Shown here: one piece after another, positions 1 through 8,574 of the stretch
How positions within the stretch are numbered: position 1 is the stretch's first letter
Layout of the letters: every line of letters starts with the position of its first letter
Assembly (NCBI RefSeq): GCF_033095785.1
Contig: NZ_CP137134.1
Span: forward strand, 1,984,001-2,048,000
Length of the DNA: 64,000 nucleotides
Reading direction: 5' to 3'
Origin: Nitrosospira sp. Is2
GTDB taxonomy: Bacteria; Pseudomonadota; Gammaproteobacteria; Burkholderiales; Nitrosomonadaceae
Position numbers and translations under genes: made by a program
Notes under the pieces: model-generated
What the model saw: the letters and a program-made list of their open reading frames with translations, nothing else
The model's database searches: none
What the model was told of the DNA's origin: nothing

Positions 1-357
1 GCTTGCATGGGCGACAGGTTCCATTCTGTACGAGTTGTGAGCCAATATAAAGAAATTTTGGAGAACGAGTTAGAAATGTGTGGCTTTTTTGCAACAGTTA
101 CTAATTCACCTATTGCTGGTTTGCGCGGCGGGATATTTCCGGCTGAGTTTCAGCTTTGCGCCGGTGTCTTTAACGCCTTCGCATCCCCTTGCTTCCTTTT
201 ATTAGTGAAGGTTCTTTCGCTGGGATATTTGTTCGAGAGAACGCGGAATTAAATTACGCAATCCTCTATGGAGTTACTGCTGGGGATGGGCTTACCCAGC
301 GAGAGTGCCAAGGGTTGGCACATGAGTGCCGGTATGAGAGGCTTGTTCAGTAATGAC
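1..357. other. left-edge stretch without a recognised gene
   Basis: No family is recognisable on either strand here. An 81-codon open frame on the plus strand (7-252) has no ribosome-binding site and no recognisable protein features, and I treat it as chance. The stretch lies downstream of the minus-strand gene that ends at 358, so it may hold that gene's 3' end. Confidence 0.4.
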
Positions 358-702
358 CTAAGCTTCCAGCCATGCCTTCGCATCTGCGTAGTTGCTGAAG
401 ACTCTGATGTCTGCATCAACAAACAGATTGAAGACCCATGCAGCCCAGGCCCGCCACTGATTATCGGTAATGATCGCAATCCGCCTGAAATCGTTGCCGT
501 GCTCGCGAATAAATTTGATATCTTCCCATGCGACATCGACGGTGTAGTCCAGCATGTCGCGCCAATCAAACAGTACATCCACTTTGCTGTCCACACGGGA
601 TTTGTAGAGCACCTGCTCTTCGAATTCCTTAAAATCTGCCAAAGTGAATTCACCAAAAACAGCAACGCTGATCAGATTGTCGGCTTCTTGAATGGTAATC
701 AT
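358..702 (-). CDS. SpoIIAA/STAS-like protein
   Basis: A 114-residue soluble protein with alternating strands and helices and a start near MITIQEADNL. It resembles the SpoIIAA-like STAS-fold family: a beta-strand N-terminus, a central FDWRDML segment, and a RIAIITDNQ strand followed by a helix ending in ADAKAWLEA. Many family members are small stand-alone proteins of unknown function with possible lipid or nucleotide binding. It is 40 bp downstream of the Rieske gene in the same direction and may be co-transcribed with it. The family assignment comes from overall pattern rather than a catalytic motif, so a specific function cannot be given. Confidence 0.75.
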   Translation of the reverse strand: MITIQEADNLISVAVFGEFTLADFKEFEEQVLYKSRVDSKVDVLFDWRDMLDYTVDVAWEDIKFIREHGNDFRRIAIITDNQWRAWAAWVFNLFVDADIRVFSNYADAKAWLEA

Positions 703-742
703 GGATCAATCTCAACGAGGGTACATGGGCCAATTATTACCA

Positions 743-1843
743 CTACAAAAGATGGGGGTCGATTTCGCGTCTCAGAAATTCGTGAAAGTGTACCATGCCA
801 TCTTCCATCGGTGACTGATACGGACCTGTTTCGCTCATTCCCTGTTCATGCAGGGCGCGGCGTCCCTCACTCATCTGCCTGCAGATTTCATCATCTTCGA
901 CGGCTGTTTCATGATAGGCGGCCTGTTCCGCCTCGATGAATTCCCGCTCAAACAAAGCGATCTCTTCTGGATAATAAAATTCCACTACATTAACGCACTG
1001 CTCTGTTCCAGCCGGATGCAGCGTGCTGATAATCAGCACATGAGGATACCATTCAAGCATGACGTTAGGATAATAAAGCATCCATATCGCACCCTGCCGC
1101 GGCACCTCTCCTGCCGTCTGGCGCAGGAGGTGCTCCTGCCACTTCGCATAGACCGCTGTACCAGGGCGTGTGAGACCATGATTGACGCCGACGGTCTGGA
1201 CGTTGTACCACTCGCCAAATTCCCATCTCAGTTCGGCGGTATTGACGAAGTTCCCCAAACCGGGGTGGTAGGGTTCAACGTGGTAATCTTCCAGATACAC
1301 TTCAATAAACGTTTTCCAGTTGCAGGCATATTGTTCCACCTGCACTCGTTCCAGGACGTGGCCTGAAAAATCAAAATCCTTCAGAACGCCTAGCTGTCCC
1401 AGATCGCGCGCGACATTCCGCTTTCCCCCGAACAGGAGCCCGTTCCAGTTTTGCAACGGTGTAGTGCCGAGATTAAGGCAGGGATTTTGCGCAAAGTGGG
1501 GCGCACCCAGCAGTTTGCCGGTCAAATCATAAGTCCAGCGGTGTATCGGACAAACGATGTTCCTGGTATTGCCCCGCCCTTTCAGGAGCAAAGATTGCCG
1601 ATGGCGGCAAACATTAGACAATAGTTCGATACCATCATGGTTACGGACCAGCATCTTGGCGTGACTCATCCATTCCGGGACGTAGTAATCGCCGATATTA
1701 GGGACCATAATCTCGTGTCCGATATAGCCCGGACCGGCGTCAAACAAGATGCGTTTTTCTAAATCGAGAATATCGGAATCGAGATACCAGCCGACGGGAA
1801 GTTGCGTGGGTGTCGATTGGGAGAGATCAACTAAGCGGGACAT
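743..1843 (-). CDS. Rieske [2Fe-2S] ring-hydroxylating oxygenase, alpha subunit-like
   Basis: A 366-residue protein. The N-terminal Rieske domain has the full cluster motif C79-X-H81-X16-C98-X2-H101. The catalytic domain carries the mononuclear iron site segment LEDYHVEPYH, with H188 and H193 as the two histidine ligands. Architecture and length fit the alpha subunit of the aromatic ring-hydroxylating dioxygenase/choline-monooxygenase superfamily. No reductase or ferredoxin lies beside it, so the electron donor and the substrate are unknown. It is divergent from xseB across about 230 bp. In related nitrifiers a Rieske gene of this type is found next to xseB-ispA-dxs (from memory), which suggests a housekeeping rather than a degradative role. 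The family is certain; the substrate is not. Confidence 0.9.
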   Translation of the reverse strand: MSRLVDLSQSTPTQLPVGWYLDSDILDLEKRILFDAGPGYIGHEIMVPNIGDYYVPEWMSHAKMLVRNHDGIELLSNVCRHRQSLLLKGRGNTRNIVCPIHRWTYDLTGKLLGAPHFAQNPCLNLGTTPLQNWNGLLFGGKRNVARDLGQLGVLKDFDFSGHVLERVQVEQYACNWKTFIEVYLEDYHVEPYHPGLGNFVNTAELRWEFGEWYNVQTVGVNHGLTRPGTAVYAKWQEHLLRQTAGEVPRQGAIWMLYYPNVMLEWYPHVLIISTLHPAGTEQCVNVVEFYYPEEIALFEREFIEAEQAAYHETAVEDDEICRQMSEGRRALHEQGMSETGPYQSPMEDGMVHFHEFLRREIDPHLL

Positions 1844-2077
1844 ATCGATACGTAAGACCTTTCGAGGGGCAAAAAAGACAGTTGATATACGAAAAGCCTC
1901 AAGAAGTGCAATAAGCTTAGCAGAAACAGCACGCTCTCTTTCCTGGAAAGCCTATAATCCCGACTAGGAGGGTCGGGTTAAGGGAAAGTTTCATGGATTT
2001 AATTGACCTATACCAGCTAATTGCGTTATTTTTGCAGTTTCCCGGCAATTCACGTCTTTCGTAACATCATGCTTATC

Positions 2078-2332
2078 ATGACAAACCCCTCCAACGTCGT
2101 CAAATTTTTGCCTCCGGCGAGCTTTGAGGCCGCCTTGACGGAACTTGAAAGTATCGTGGGCGAAATGGAAGCAGGACAATTGCCACTGGAAGATTCGCTC
2201 CTTGCTCATAAACGAGGCATGGAGCTGTTACAATATTGTCAATCCAAGCTCCAGGATGCGCAACAACAGGTGCGTCTTCTTGAGGCTGATACATTGAAAA
2301 ATTTCTCCCCATCCGGTATTGATGATCGCTGA
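2078..2332 (+). CDS. xseB: exodeoxyribonuclease VII small subunit
   Basis: An 84-residue, almost entirely helical protein with the family signature FEAALTELESIVGEMEAGQL followed by PLEDSL and a second helix ending near VRLLEAD. It forms the small subunit of exonuclease VII, which degrades single-stranded DNA with XseA; xseA is not in this window. An in-frame ATG at 2069 would add three residues, and the open frame runs further up to 2021. I chose 2078 because homology-like sequence begins there, although no clear ribosome-binding site separates the two. Its stop overlaps the ispA start by 11 bp, implying translational coupling. The xseB-ispA-dxs order is widely conserved in proteobacteria. 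Confidence 0.93.
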   Translation: MTNPSNVVKFLPPASFEAALTELESIVGEMEAGQLPLEDSLLAHKRGMELLQYCQSKLQDAQQQVRLLEADTLKNFSPSGIDDR

Positions 2333-3215
2333 TTTCCAGGATTGGGCGAGAAGCCGACAGGAACGCATCGAAGCTTCTCTGCAGATCCTGCTCCCCGCAT
2401 CGAATGTCCCCCCCGAGCGTTTGCACGACGCCATGCGCTACACTGTTCTAGGTGGTGGGAAGCGGGTACGTCCTTTACTCGCGTTTGCAGCGGGAGAGCT
2501 GAGCAACGCAGCCGAAGAGCGCGTGACGATCGCCGCAGCTGCAGTAGAACTGATTCATGCCTATTCGTTGGTTCATGACGATTTGCCGTGTATGGATAAC
2601 GATGTGTTGCGGCGTGGCAAACCGACCTGTCACATCGAATACGGTGAGGCTATCGCGCTGCTTGCTGGGGACAGTTTACAAAGCTTGGCTTTTCAATTGC
2701 TGGCCGAGCATACCGTGGCAGATATCCCGCAAGTTCAACTGGAAATGATAAAACACCTGGGGCAAGCGGCCGGCTCGCGGGGTATGGCCGGCGGTCAAGC
2801 GGTTGACCTGGCTAGCGTAGGGGCCACGTTAAGCCTGCCGGAGCTCGAATTTATGCATATCCATAAGACCGGCGCGCTTATTCGCGCCGCGGTCATGCTG
2901 GGCGCGTATTGTGGAAGCGGCTTGAAAGAGAGTGAATTGACGAGCCTGGACCACTTTGCCAAACGTATCGGCTTGGCCTTCCAAGTCGTGGATGATGTGC
3001 TCGATGCAGAGGCGAGCACAGCAACTTTAGGTAAAACTGCCGGCAAGGACGCTGACAATAACAAACCAACATACGTAAGCATCCTTGGGCGCGGTCAGGC
3101 ACGCGACCTGGCCGAAGAGTTACGCCGCGATGCGTACCAGTCATTGGAAGGTTTTGGCGAAAAGGCGGACCGGCTGCGACAGGTTACCGACTTCATTATC
3201 CAGCGCGAATTTTAA
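2322..3215 (+). CDS. ispA: farnesyl diphosphate synthase (polyprenyl synthetase family)
   Basis: A 297-residue all-helical prenyltransferase that condenses isopentenyl diphosphate with dimethylallyl and geranyl diphosphate to give farnesyl diphosphate. The first aspartate-rich motif is DDLPCMD at residues 86-92 and the second is DDVLD at 224-228; GGKRVRP lies near residue 45. Length and the two-residue insertion in the first motif fit bacterial farnesyl diphosphate synthases. The ATG at 2322 is preferred over the TTG one codon upstream. It overlaps xseB by 11 bp and precedes dxs by 46 bp, so xseB, ispA and dxs are probably one operon. The product also feeds undecaprenyl phosphate, the lipid carrier the polysaccharide genes downstream require. 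Confidence 0.95.
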   Translation: MIADFQDWARSRQERIEASLQILLPASNVPPERLHDAMRYTVLGGGKRVRPLLAFAAGELSNAAEERVTIAAAAVELIHAYSLVHDDLPCMDNDVLRRGKPTCHIEYGEAIALLAGDSLQSLAFQLLAEHTVADIPQVQLEMIKHLGQAAGSRGMAGGQAVDLASVGATLSLPELEFMHIHKTGALIRAAVMLGAYCGSGLKESELTSLDHFAKRIGLAFQVVDDVLDAEASTATLGKTAGKDADNNKPTYVSILGRGQARDLAEELRRDAYQSLEGFGEKADRLRQVTDFIIQREF

Positions 3216-3261
3216 GCTGGCAATCCCAAGGTAAAGAATATTTCCATTCTCCAAGGTTTAA

Positions 3262-5109
3262 ATGTATCCATTGCTTGATAGTGTCACCGACCCTTCCAAG
3301 TTACGTTTGCTGGAACGCAAGCTGTTGCCTCAGCTCGCAGAGGAGTTACGGCAATTTCTGGTTGAATCCGTGGCCAAAACCGGGGGCCATCTATCGTCCA
3401 ATCTGGGCACCGTTGAATTGACCATAGCCCTGCATTACGTATTCAACACGCCGTACGATCGTTTGGTATGGGACGTAGGCCATCAGACATATGTTCATAA
3501 GATATTGACCGGCCGCCGTGAAGGAATGAGCAGATTGCGTATGCATGGCGGTATCGCCGGTTTTCCGCGACGGGATGAAAGCGAATATGACGCTTTTGGT
3601 ACTGCGCATTCCAGCACGTCTATCAGCGCTGCCTTGGGAATGGCCGTGGCGTCGCAGCACGAGGGTAAGGACCGATGCGTGGTTGCGGTCATCGGGGACG
3701 GCGCCATGAGCGCCGGCATGGCGTTTGAAGCCCTAAATAATGCGGGGGCCATGAACACCAATCTGCTGGTGATTCTGAACGACAACGACATGTCCATTTC
3801 ACCGCCTGTGGGCGCCCTCAACAATTACCTTGCGAAGCTCATGTCCGGGCAGTTTTATGCCACCGCCCGGCGTGCCGGCGAAAAGATGCTGGGGGTGGTA
3901 CCACCTGTGCTGGAACTTGCCAAGCGCGCGGAAGAACACGTCAAAGGCATGGTCACACCCAGCACACTGTTTGAAGAATTCGGTTTCAACTATATAGGCC
4001 CCATTGATGGTCACGATCTCGACGTCCTTGTAAGCACACTTAACAACATCAAGCATCTGGATGGTCCCCAATTCCTTCATGTCGTAACCCGAAAGGGCGC
4101 GGGTTACCAGGCGGCAGAAGAGGATCCGATCCTTTATCACGGGGTCACCAAATTCAATCCACAGGCGGGCATTATTCCCAAAGCTTCAAACAAGCCTTCC
4201 TACACCCAGATTTTCGGCGACTGGTTGTGCGACATGGCGGCCTTGGACCAGCGGTTGATTGGGATTACTCCCGCAATGCGTGAGGGTTCAGGCCTGGTAA
4301 GATTCTCGCAGGAATATCCCGACCGCTATTTCGACGTTGGAATCGCAGAGCAACATGCGGTCACGTTCGCAGCAGGTCTGGCATGCGACGGACTGAAGCC
4401 CGTCGTGGCCATTTATTCAACTTTCTTGCAAAGAGCGTACGATCAGTTGATCCACGACGTCGCTATTCAGAACCTCCCCGTTGTGTTTGCCATAGATCGG
4501 GCTGGGTTGGTGGGGGCGGACGGGCCCACTCATGCCGGCAGTTTTGATTTGACCTATCTGCGCTGTATTCCAAATATAACGGTGATGGTCCCTGCTGATG
4601 AGGATGAATGTCGTCAAATGCTCTACACCGCGTTTCAGATGGACACACCCACCGCGGTACGTTATCCCCGGGGTGTGGGAACGGGGGTGGCTGCCGAGAA
4701 GCAAATGCGAATGCTGCCTATTGGGCGGGGCGAAATTCGACGCGAGGGAGAAAAAATCGCTCTGCTGGCGTTCGGCAGTATGCTTAAACCTTGCCTTGAA
4801 GCGGCCGATGAATTAAACGCTACCGTTGTAAATATGCGTTTTGTTAAACCATTGGACAATGATCTGGTCGCTTCTCTTGCGCTGAGCCACGATTTGTTGG
4901 TAACGGTGGAGGAGAATACAACCATGGGTGGCGCGGGCAGCGCGGTAATGGAATCACTTGCGAGTGCTGGCTTCAAAATCCCCTTGCTGCAATTGGGCTT
5001 GCCAGATACGTTTATTGATCAAGGCGATCCTGCTCAAATGCTTGCCGACTGCGGACTGGATAAAACATCCATCGTCACGTCCGTCAGAGCGAGATTCATC
5101 GAAGTCTAA
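3262..5109 (+). CDS. dxs: 1-deoxy-D-xylulose-5-phosphate synthase
   Basis: A 615-residue thiamine-diphosphate enzyme catalysing the first step of the MEP isoprenoid pathway (pyruvate plus glyceraldehyde-3-phosphate). Visible signatures are DVGHQTYVHK near residue 71, the ThDP/Mg-binding stretch starting GDGAMSAGMAFEALNN at 145, LNDNDMSI near residue 175, and DVGIAEQHAVTFAAG in the pyrimidine-binding domain. Full length for the family (about 610-640). Followed after about 60 bp by folE2 in the same direction. Nothing unusual is seen. Confidence 0.97.
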   Translation: MYPLLDSVTDPSKLRLLERKLLPQLAEELRQFLVESVAKTGGHLSSNLGTVELTIALHYVFNTPYDRLVWDVGHQTYVHKILTGRREGMSRLRMHGGIAGFPRRDESEYDAFGTAHSSTSISAALGMAVASQHEGKDRCVVAVIGDGAMSAGMAFEALNNAGAMNTNLLVILNDNDMSISPPVGALNNYLAKLMSGQFYATARRAGEKMLGVVPPVLELAKRAEEHVKGMVTPSTLFEEFGFNYIGPIDGHDLDVLVSTLNNIKHLDGPQFLHVVTRKGAGYQAAEEDPILYHGVTKFNPQAGIIPKASNKPSYTQIFGDWLCDMAALDQRLIGITPAMREGSGLVRFSQEYPDRYFDVGIAEQHAVTFAAGLACDGLKPVVAIYSTFLQRAYDQLIHDVAIQNLPVVFAIDRAGLVGADGPTHAGSFDLTYLRCIPNITVMVPADEDECRQMLYTAFQMDTPTAVRYPRGVGTGVAAEKQMRMLPIGRGEIRREGEKIALLAFGSMLKPCLEAADELNATVVNMRFVKPLDNDLVASLALSHDLLVTVEENTTMGGAGSAVMESLASAGFKIPLLQLGLPDTFIDQGDPAQMLADCGLDKTSIVTSVRARFIEV

Positions 5110-5172
5110 TTCAACACATTGCGGACGGCATAGCATGGATTGCTACGCCACCGCCATGTTCCAGAACACTGC

Positions 5173-5976
5173 ATGAACGAAGTCAATGTCCCGATTGCGG
5201 ACGTCCAAGCCGCGCTCGATAGTCGCCGTATCGCTATTAACAGAGCGGGGATAAGATCTATTCGTCATCCTGTAAAAATTGCGGATAAAGGGCGGCGCAC
5301 GCAACATGTCGTCGCCACCTTCGATATGCACGCCAATTTATCGCATCAACTCAAAGGCGTGCATATGTCCCGTTTTGTAGAGATTTTAAACAGCAATAAT
5401 CGCGTCATTTCCGTGAAATCATTCGAGAGTATCGTAAATGCAGTGGTGCAGAAGCTCGAAACAGATTCTGGAGGGGTTGAGATGACCTTCCCTTATTTCA
5501 TGAGCAAAACCGCGCCTATTACTGGCATAACAAGCCTGATGGACTACGAGGTAACTTTCGCAGGCAAACTTCACGAAGGAAGCTACCAATTCAATTTGAA
5601 GGTCGTGGTACCAGTAACGAGTTTGTGCCCGTGTTCAAAACAAGTGTCCGCGTACGGCGCCCACAACCAGCGCTCCCATATGTCGATTTCCGTCTCTCCC
5701 GCTAGTTCTGTGTGGATTGAAGATCTGATACACGTGGCGGAAGATCAGGCATCTTGCGAACTCTACGGACTACTCAAGCGTGCAGACGAGAAGTACGTTA
5801 CTGAAAAGGCCTTCGATAATCCCAAGTTCGTCGAAGACGTCGTGCGTGACGTGGCTGCAGTGCTGAATCGGGACGCGCGTATAAACGCCTACGTGGTGGA
5901 GTCGGAAAACTTTGAATCCATCCATAATCATTCCGCTTACGCATTGATCGAACGGGACAAGCTAGAGAATCCCTGA
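5173..5976 (+). CDS. folE2: GTP cyclohydrolase FolE2 (type IB)
   Basis: A 267-residue enzyme converting GTP to 7,8-dihydroneopterin triphosphate at the head of folate and modified-base synthesis. FolE2 is the zinc-independent alternative to FolE and often replaces it under metal limitation. The signature region LCPCSKQVSAYGAHNQRSHM lies at residues 151-170, with C152/C154 in the catalytic-cysteine region; RFVEILN is near residue 67. A TTG at 5140 would give a longer product, but the ATG at 5173 (MNEVNVPIADVQ) matches where the family begins. It lies 63 bp after dxs and just before a tRNA cluster. Confidence 0.94.
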   Translation: MNEVNVPIADVQAALDSRRIAINRAGIRSIRHPVKIADKGRRTQHVVATFDMHANLSHQLKGVHMSRFVEILNSNNRVISVKSFESIVNAVVQKLETDSGGVEMTFPYFMSKTAPITGITSLMDYEVTFAGKLHEGSYQFNLKVVVPVTSLCPCSKQVSAYGAHNQRSHMSISVSPASSVWIEDLIHVAEDQASCELYGLLKRADEKYVTEKAFDNPKFVEDVVRDVAAVLNRDARINAYVVESENFESIHNHSAYALIERDKLENP

Positions 5977-6080
5977 CTGCAGATCTGCTTCTTCGGCGCC
6001 GTTAACTCTCAGCCCAACGCGAGCCATATCGGCAAGCCGTATCGCTCTGTACGGATGAAAGCGGCCCAAGCGGCGCAAAA

Positions 6081-6109
6081 TTGACCTTTTAGGGGGGTAA
6101 AGGTATTAT
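6081..6109 (+). promoter_or_regulatory. sigma70-type promoter of the tRNA cluster
   Basis: A -35 element TTGACC (6081-6086) and a -10 element TATTAT (6104-6109) are separated by exactly 17 bp. The first tRNA begins 9 bp after the -10, and the intervening CCGCC is GC-rich, as in stringently controlled stable-RNA promoters. Confidence 0.85.
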
Positions 6110-6117
6110 CCGCCTTC

Positions 6118-6194
6118 CGGGGTGTAGCGTAGCCTGGTAGCGCGCCTGGTTTGGGACCAGGATGTCGGGAGTTCAAATCTCTCCACCCCGACCA
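6118..6194 (+). tRNA. tRNA-Pro (anticodon TGG)
   Basis: A 77-nt cloverleaf including encoded CCA. The acceptor stem CGGGGTG/CACCCCG pairs perfectly. The anticodon stem CTGG/CCAG closes a loop with TGG (TTTGGGA). The T arm contains GTTCAAATC. First of three co-directional tRNAs. Confidence 0.97.
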
Positions 6195-6231
6195 TTCATG
6201 CAATCTGGTGGGCTGATATCCGACTTGAGTG

Positions 6232-6308
6232 GTGCCCGTAGCTCAACCGGATAGAGCACCAGCCTTCTAAGCTGGGGGTTACAGGTTCGATTCCTGTCGG
6301 GCACGCCA
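6232..6308 (+). tRNA. tRNA-Arg (anticodon TCT)
   Basis: A 77-nt cloverleaf with encoded CCA. Acceptor stem GTGCCCG/CGGGCAC, anticodon stem CCAGC/GCTGG with loop CTTCTAA (anticodon TCT), and T loop GTTCGATTC. It lies 37 bp after tRNA-Pro. Confidence 0.97.
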
Positions 6309-6362
6309 TACGGTTTTGCGGAATGGCACCTGAAATTAACGCTGTAGGTTATCTTTTAAAAC

Positions 6363-6438
6363 GGTGGCTGTAGCTCAGTGGTAGAGTCCCGGATTGTGAT
6401 TCCGGTTGTCGTGGGTTCGATCCCCATCAGCCACCCCA
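6363..6438 (+). tRNA. tRNA-His (anticodon GTG)
   Basis: A 76-nt gene counting the encoded G-1 that pairs with the C discriminator, a hallmark of tRNA-His. Acceptor GTGGCTG/CAGCCAC, anticodon stem CCGGA/TCCGG with loop TTGTGAT, and CCA encoded. Last tRNA of the cluster. Confidence 0.97.
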
Positions 6439-7785
6439 ATTACTTCTTTCCTCTGCATTATCCTTAGCTTTAAGAATTGTGGCACACTTACTGGCCACTG
6501 CAGCCTGGCGCCTATGGCCCTTCGTATGGGTGCTAAATACCTTCGGCGACGTGGGCCACTATCGGGTGGGTAAGCCACTGTATCGCGTCGCTCATACATC
6601 CCCTAGGAACATATTTAACAGGGTCCTCTCGTACTTCAGACTTGAAGGTTGGCAATAGCCGGAAGTTCCAGGTGTTAGCAATCATCAAGGACCGCATAGC
6701 TCAAGCTAAGAAGGAGTCACCAAGTACGACCAAGAGCACAGCCGCGCCCTTTAGAGAAGTCCTTCGTCAAGACTATGTAGAAGACAGGCACGGCACAGTG
6801 GAGCTGTTGAAGCTTGGTTTTAGACGAAGCAGAGCGTATAGCTCAGGTACATCGTGATAGTGATGCACAGGCAGTTTATGCAGAAGCCGACCGCCCCATA
6901 ACAAGAGCACACGACCCTCCAAGACGAGTAGCCGATTGTAGAGGTTCAAGGAGTTACCAATGTCACACCAGGGTGTAGCCCCCGTCAGCTACCGCATTTT
7001 GCGTCGTTCTACAATACTCCGGTTGTACCCGCCGTCGTCTCCCTCCCCCAGAGGATAGCACCGGGCGAACGCCGCTGCGATTCTCCCCTGGCTCCCCCCA
7101 TCCCTTGCGTCAATCTACTCATCCTCATCTTTAAAAAAACAGGGTGAATACGTCTGCTAATCCTGGTCAGGCTCGTCCTATATAGGTTATTTGCAATTAT
7201 GTTAGATAACGTACAGACAAGCCTCTCTAAAGAAGCCAATCTCTAAAAAAACAAAAAACCAGTGAGTTAAATGCTGGAATGCGGCGAGGAGAAACGCTGA
7301 ATCATGGCGGCTTTAAACCCGACTCAACCTGATCCTAATACCCCCTCAAGAAGGAAGTTGTCGTGGATTCTTAAGCGCAATTGTTTTAAGGCTATGAAAT
7401 TAAGTTGCAACAAGCATAGGTTACATTACTACACACTATATACGACCTCTGACCCTGCGCAGCTTTCATGGCCCCGGCTCCCAACTTTCAGAGAAGTGCA
7501 ATGAATAATATCGCCGCTTCAGAGTCATTTGATCTGATTCAGCAATTTTGCTCAGAGTAAGAGGCTCGATAATTCTGCGGCCGATATGCACTTGGCACCT
7601 GTCCAAAGACGTAGATCTCGAACGGTCATCGAACATTCGGGTAGCCGCGGCGGCTTATATGTCGTGGGAAGCGTTGTTGCCCTGTCAGGGCATGGACTGG
7701 GTCAGGGTTCGTCGCCCTCGAGCCTGAGGTGGGTGATTCTTCAATTTACTGTTCAAGCTGTCTAAGCAAACGTCTTAATCACAAC
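6439..7785. other. 1.3-kb stretch without a recognisable gene, downstream of tRNA genes
   Basis: Short open frames (for example 6642-6857 plus and 7009-7239 minus) show no recognisable domain, and base composition changes along the stretch. An AAGGAG with a well-placed ATG at 6960 opens only a 32-codon frame rich in Pro and Ser. The position directly 3' of a tRNA array is typical of decayed integrated elements, but I see no duplicated tRNA 3' end, integrase motif or transposase ends, so that reading is only a possibility. Confidence 0.4.
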
Positions 7786-8574
7786 ATGGGCTTGTTCTCA
7801 TCACTTTCGTCGGATCATCTCCAGCGTTACTTCCGTATAATTCAGGAAGGCGTGGCCGTACGCCGGCATTTCGACCTGTTGAAGTGGCTTCAGGGGGAGA
7901 TGCAGCACTATTTGCCGCATGAAATCATGCTGGTCGCGTGGGGCGATTTCAGCTCTGATGTTATACGGTATGATATTGTTTCCGCGTTGCCCGGAGTAAG
8001 AACAGCGCATTCCGAGCCGGCCGGTCTTTCGCCATTGGTTCGCGGGCTTTATAATCGTTGGGTCGACGTCGGGAGAACCCCGTTTATATCGAGTGTCGAT
8101 GAACTGGGCATTCTTCCTGAGTACAATGCTCTGCAATGTTCGTTTGGCAAGGCTTTGCAAAACATGCGCTCCTACGGCTTGCATGGCATTAGCGATAAAC
8201 GGGGACATGACGAATGCCTCTACATAATGTTTAGCTCTCAAGACAAACTCAACGATTCAACGCTCAGCACAATCGAGATTCTGCTGCCGTATCTCGATTC
8301 GGCGTTGCGTCGGGTTGCGCCTCTGACGAGTTCTTCTTTTCAGGTGCCGTTCCTGCCGAGTTCACGTGGCAGCGAATACTACGGCCTAAGCGATCGCGAA
8401 GCGGAGATCATGGATTGGGTAAGGAAGGGCAAAACCAACGCCGAGATCGGAAGCATTCTATGCATCAGTTCATACACGGTGAAAAATCATCTGCACCAAA
8501 TATTCAGAAAGCTGGACGTCTATAACCGGATGCAAGCTGTTTCCAAAATAGAGCGTAGTCCGAGTCATGGCTGA
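7786..8574 (+). CDS. epsA: EpsA-type LuxR-family regulator of the XrtB/PEP-CTERM polysaccharide locus
   Basis: A 262-residue protein with a C-terminal LuxR/GerE helix-turn-helix (about residues 200-258). It starts at LSDREAEIMDWVRKGKTNAE and continues through SSYTVKNHLHQIFRKLDVYNR, the conserved recognition helix pattern. The N-terminal 190 residues match the regulator found at the head of XrtB-type loci and contain no obvious receiver aspartate or autoinducer-pocket motif. A GTG at 7729 would add 19 residues; the ATG at 7786 is preferred, though neither start has a strong ribosome-binding site. It overlaps the sugar transferase by 8 bp, so the regulator is co-expressed with the first assembly enzyme. 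A 24-bp dyad in front of epsL is a plausible target (inference). Confidence 0.85.
   Translation: MGLFSSLSSDHLQRYFRIIQEGVAVRRHFDLLKWLQGEMQHYLPHEIMLVAWGDFSSDVIRYDIVSALPGVRTAHSEPAGLSPLVRGLYNRWVDVGRTPFISSVDELGILPEYNALQCSFGKALQNMRSYGLHGISDKRGHDECLYIMFSSQDKLNDSTLSTIEILLPYLDSALRRVAPLTSSSFQVPFLPSSRGSEYYGLSDREAEIMDWVRKGKTNAEIGSILCISSYTVKNHLHQIFRKLDVYNRMQAVSKIERSPSHG

Noticed and set aside
2021..2077. Upstream extension of xseB
   Set aside because: The added residues are unlike the family N-terminus and have no ribosome-binding site.
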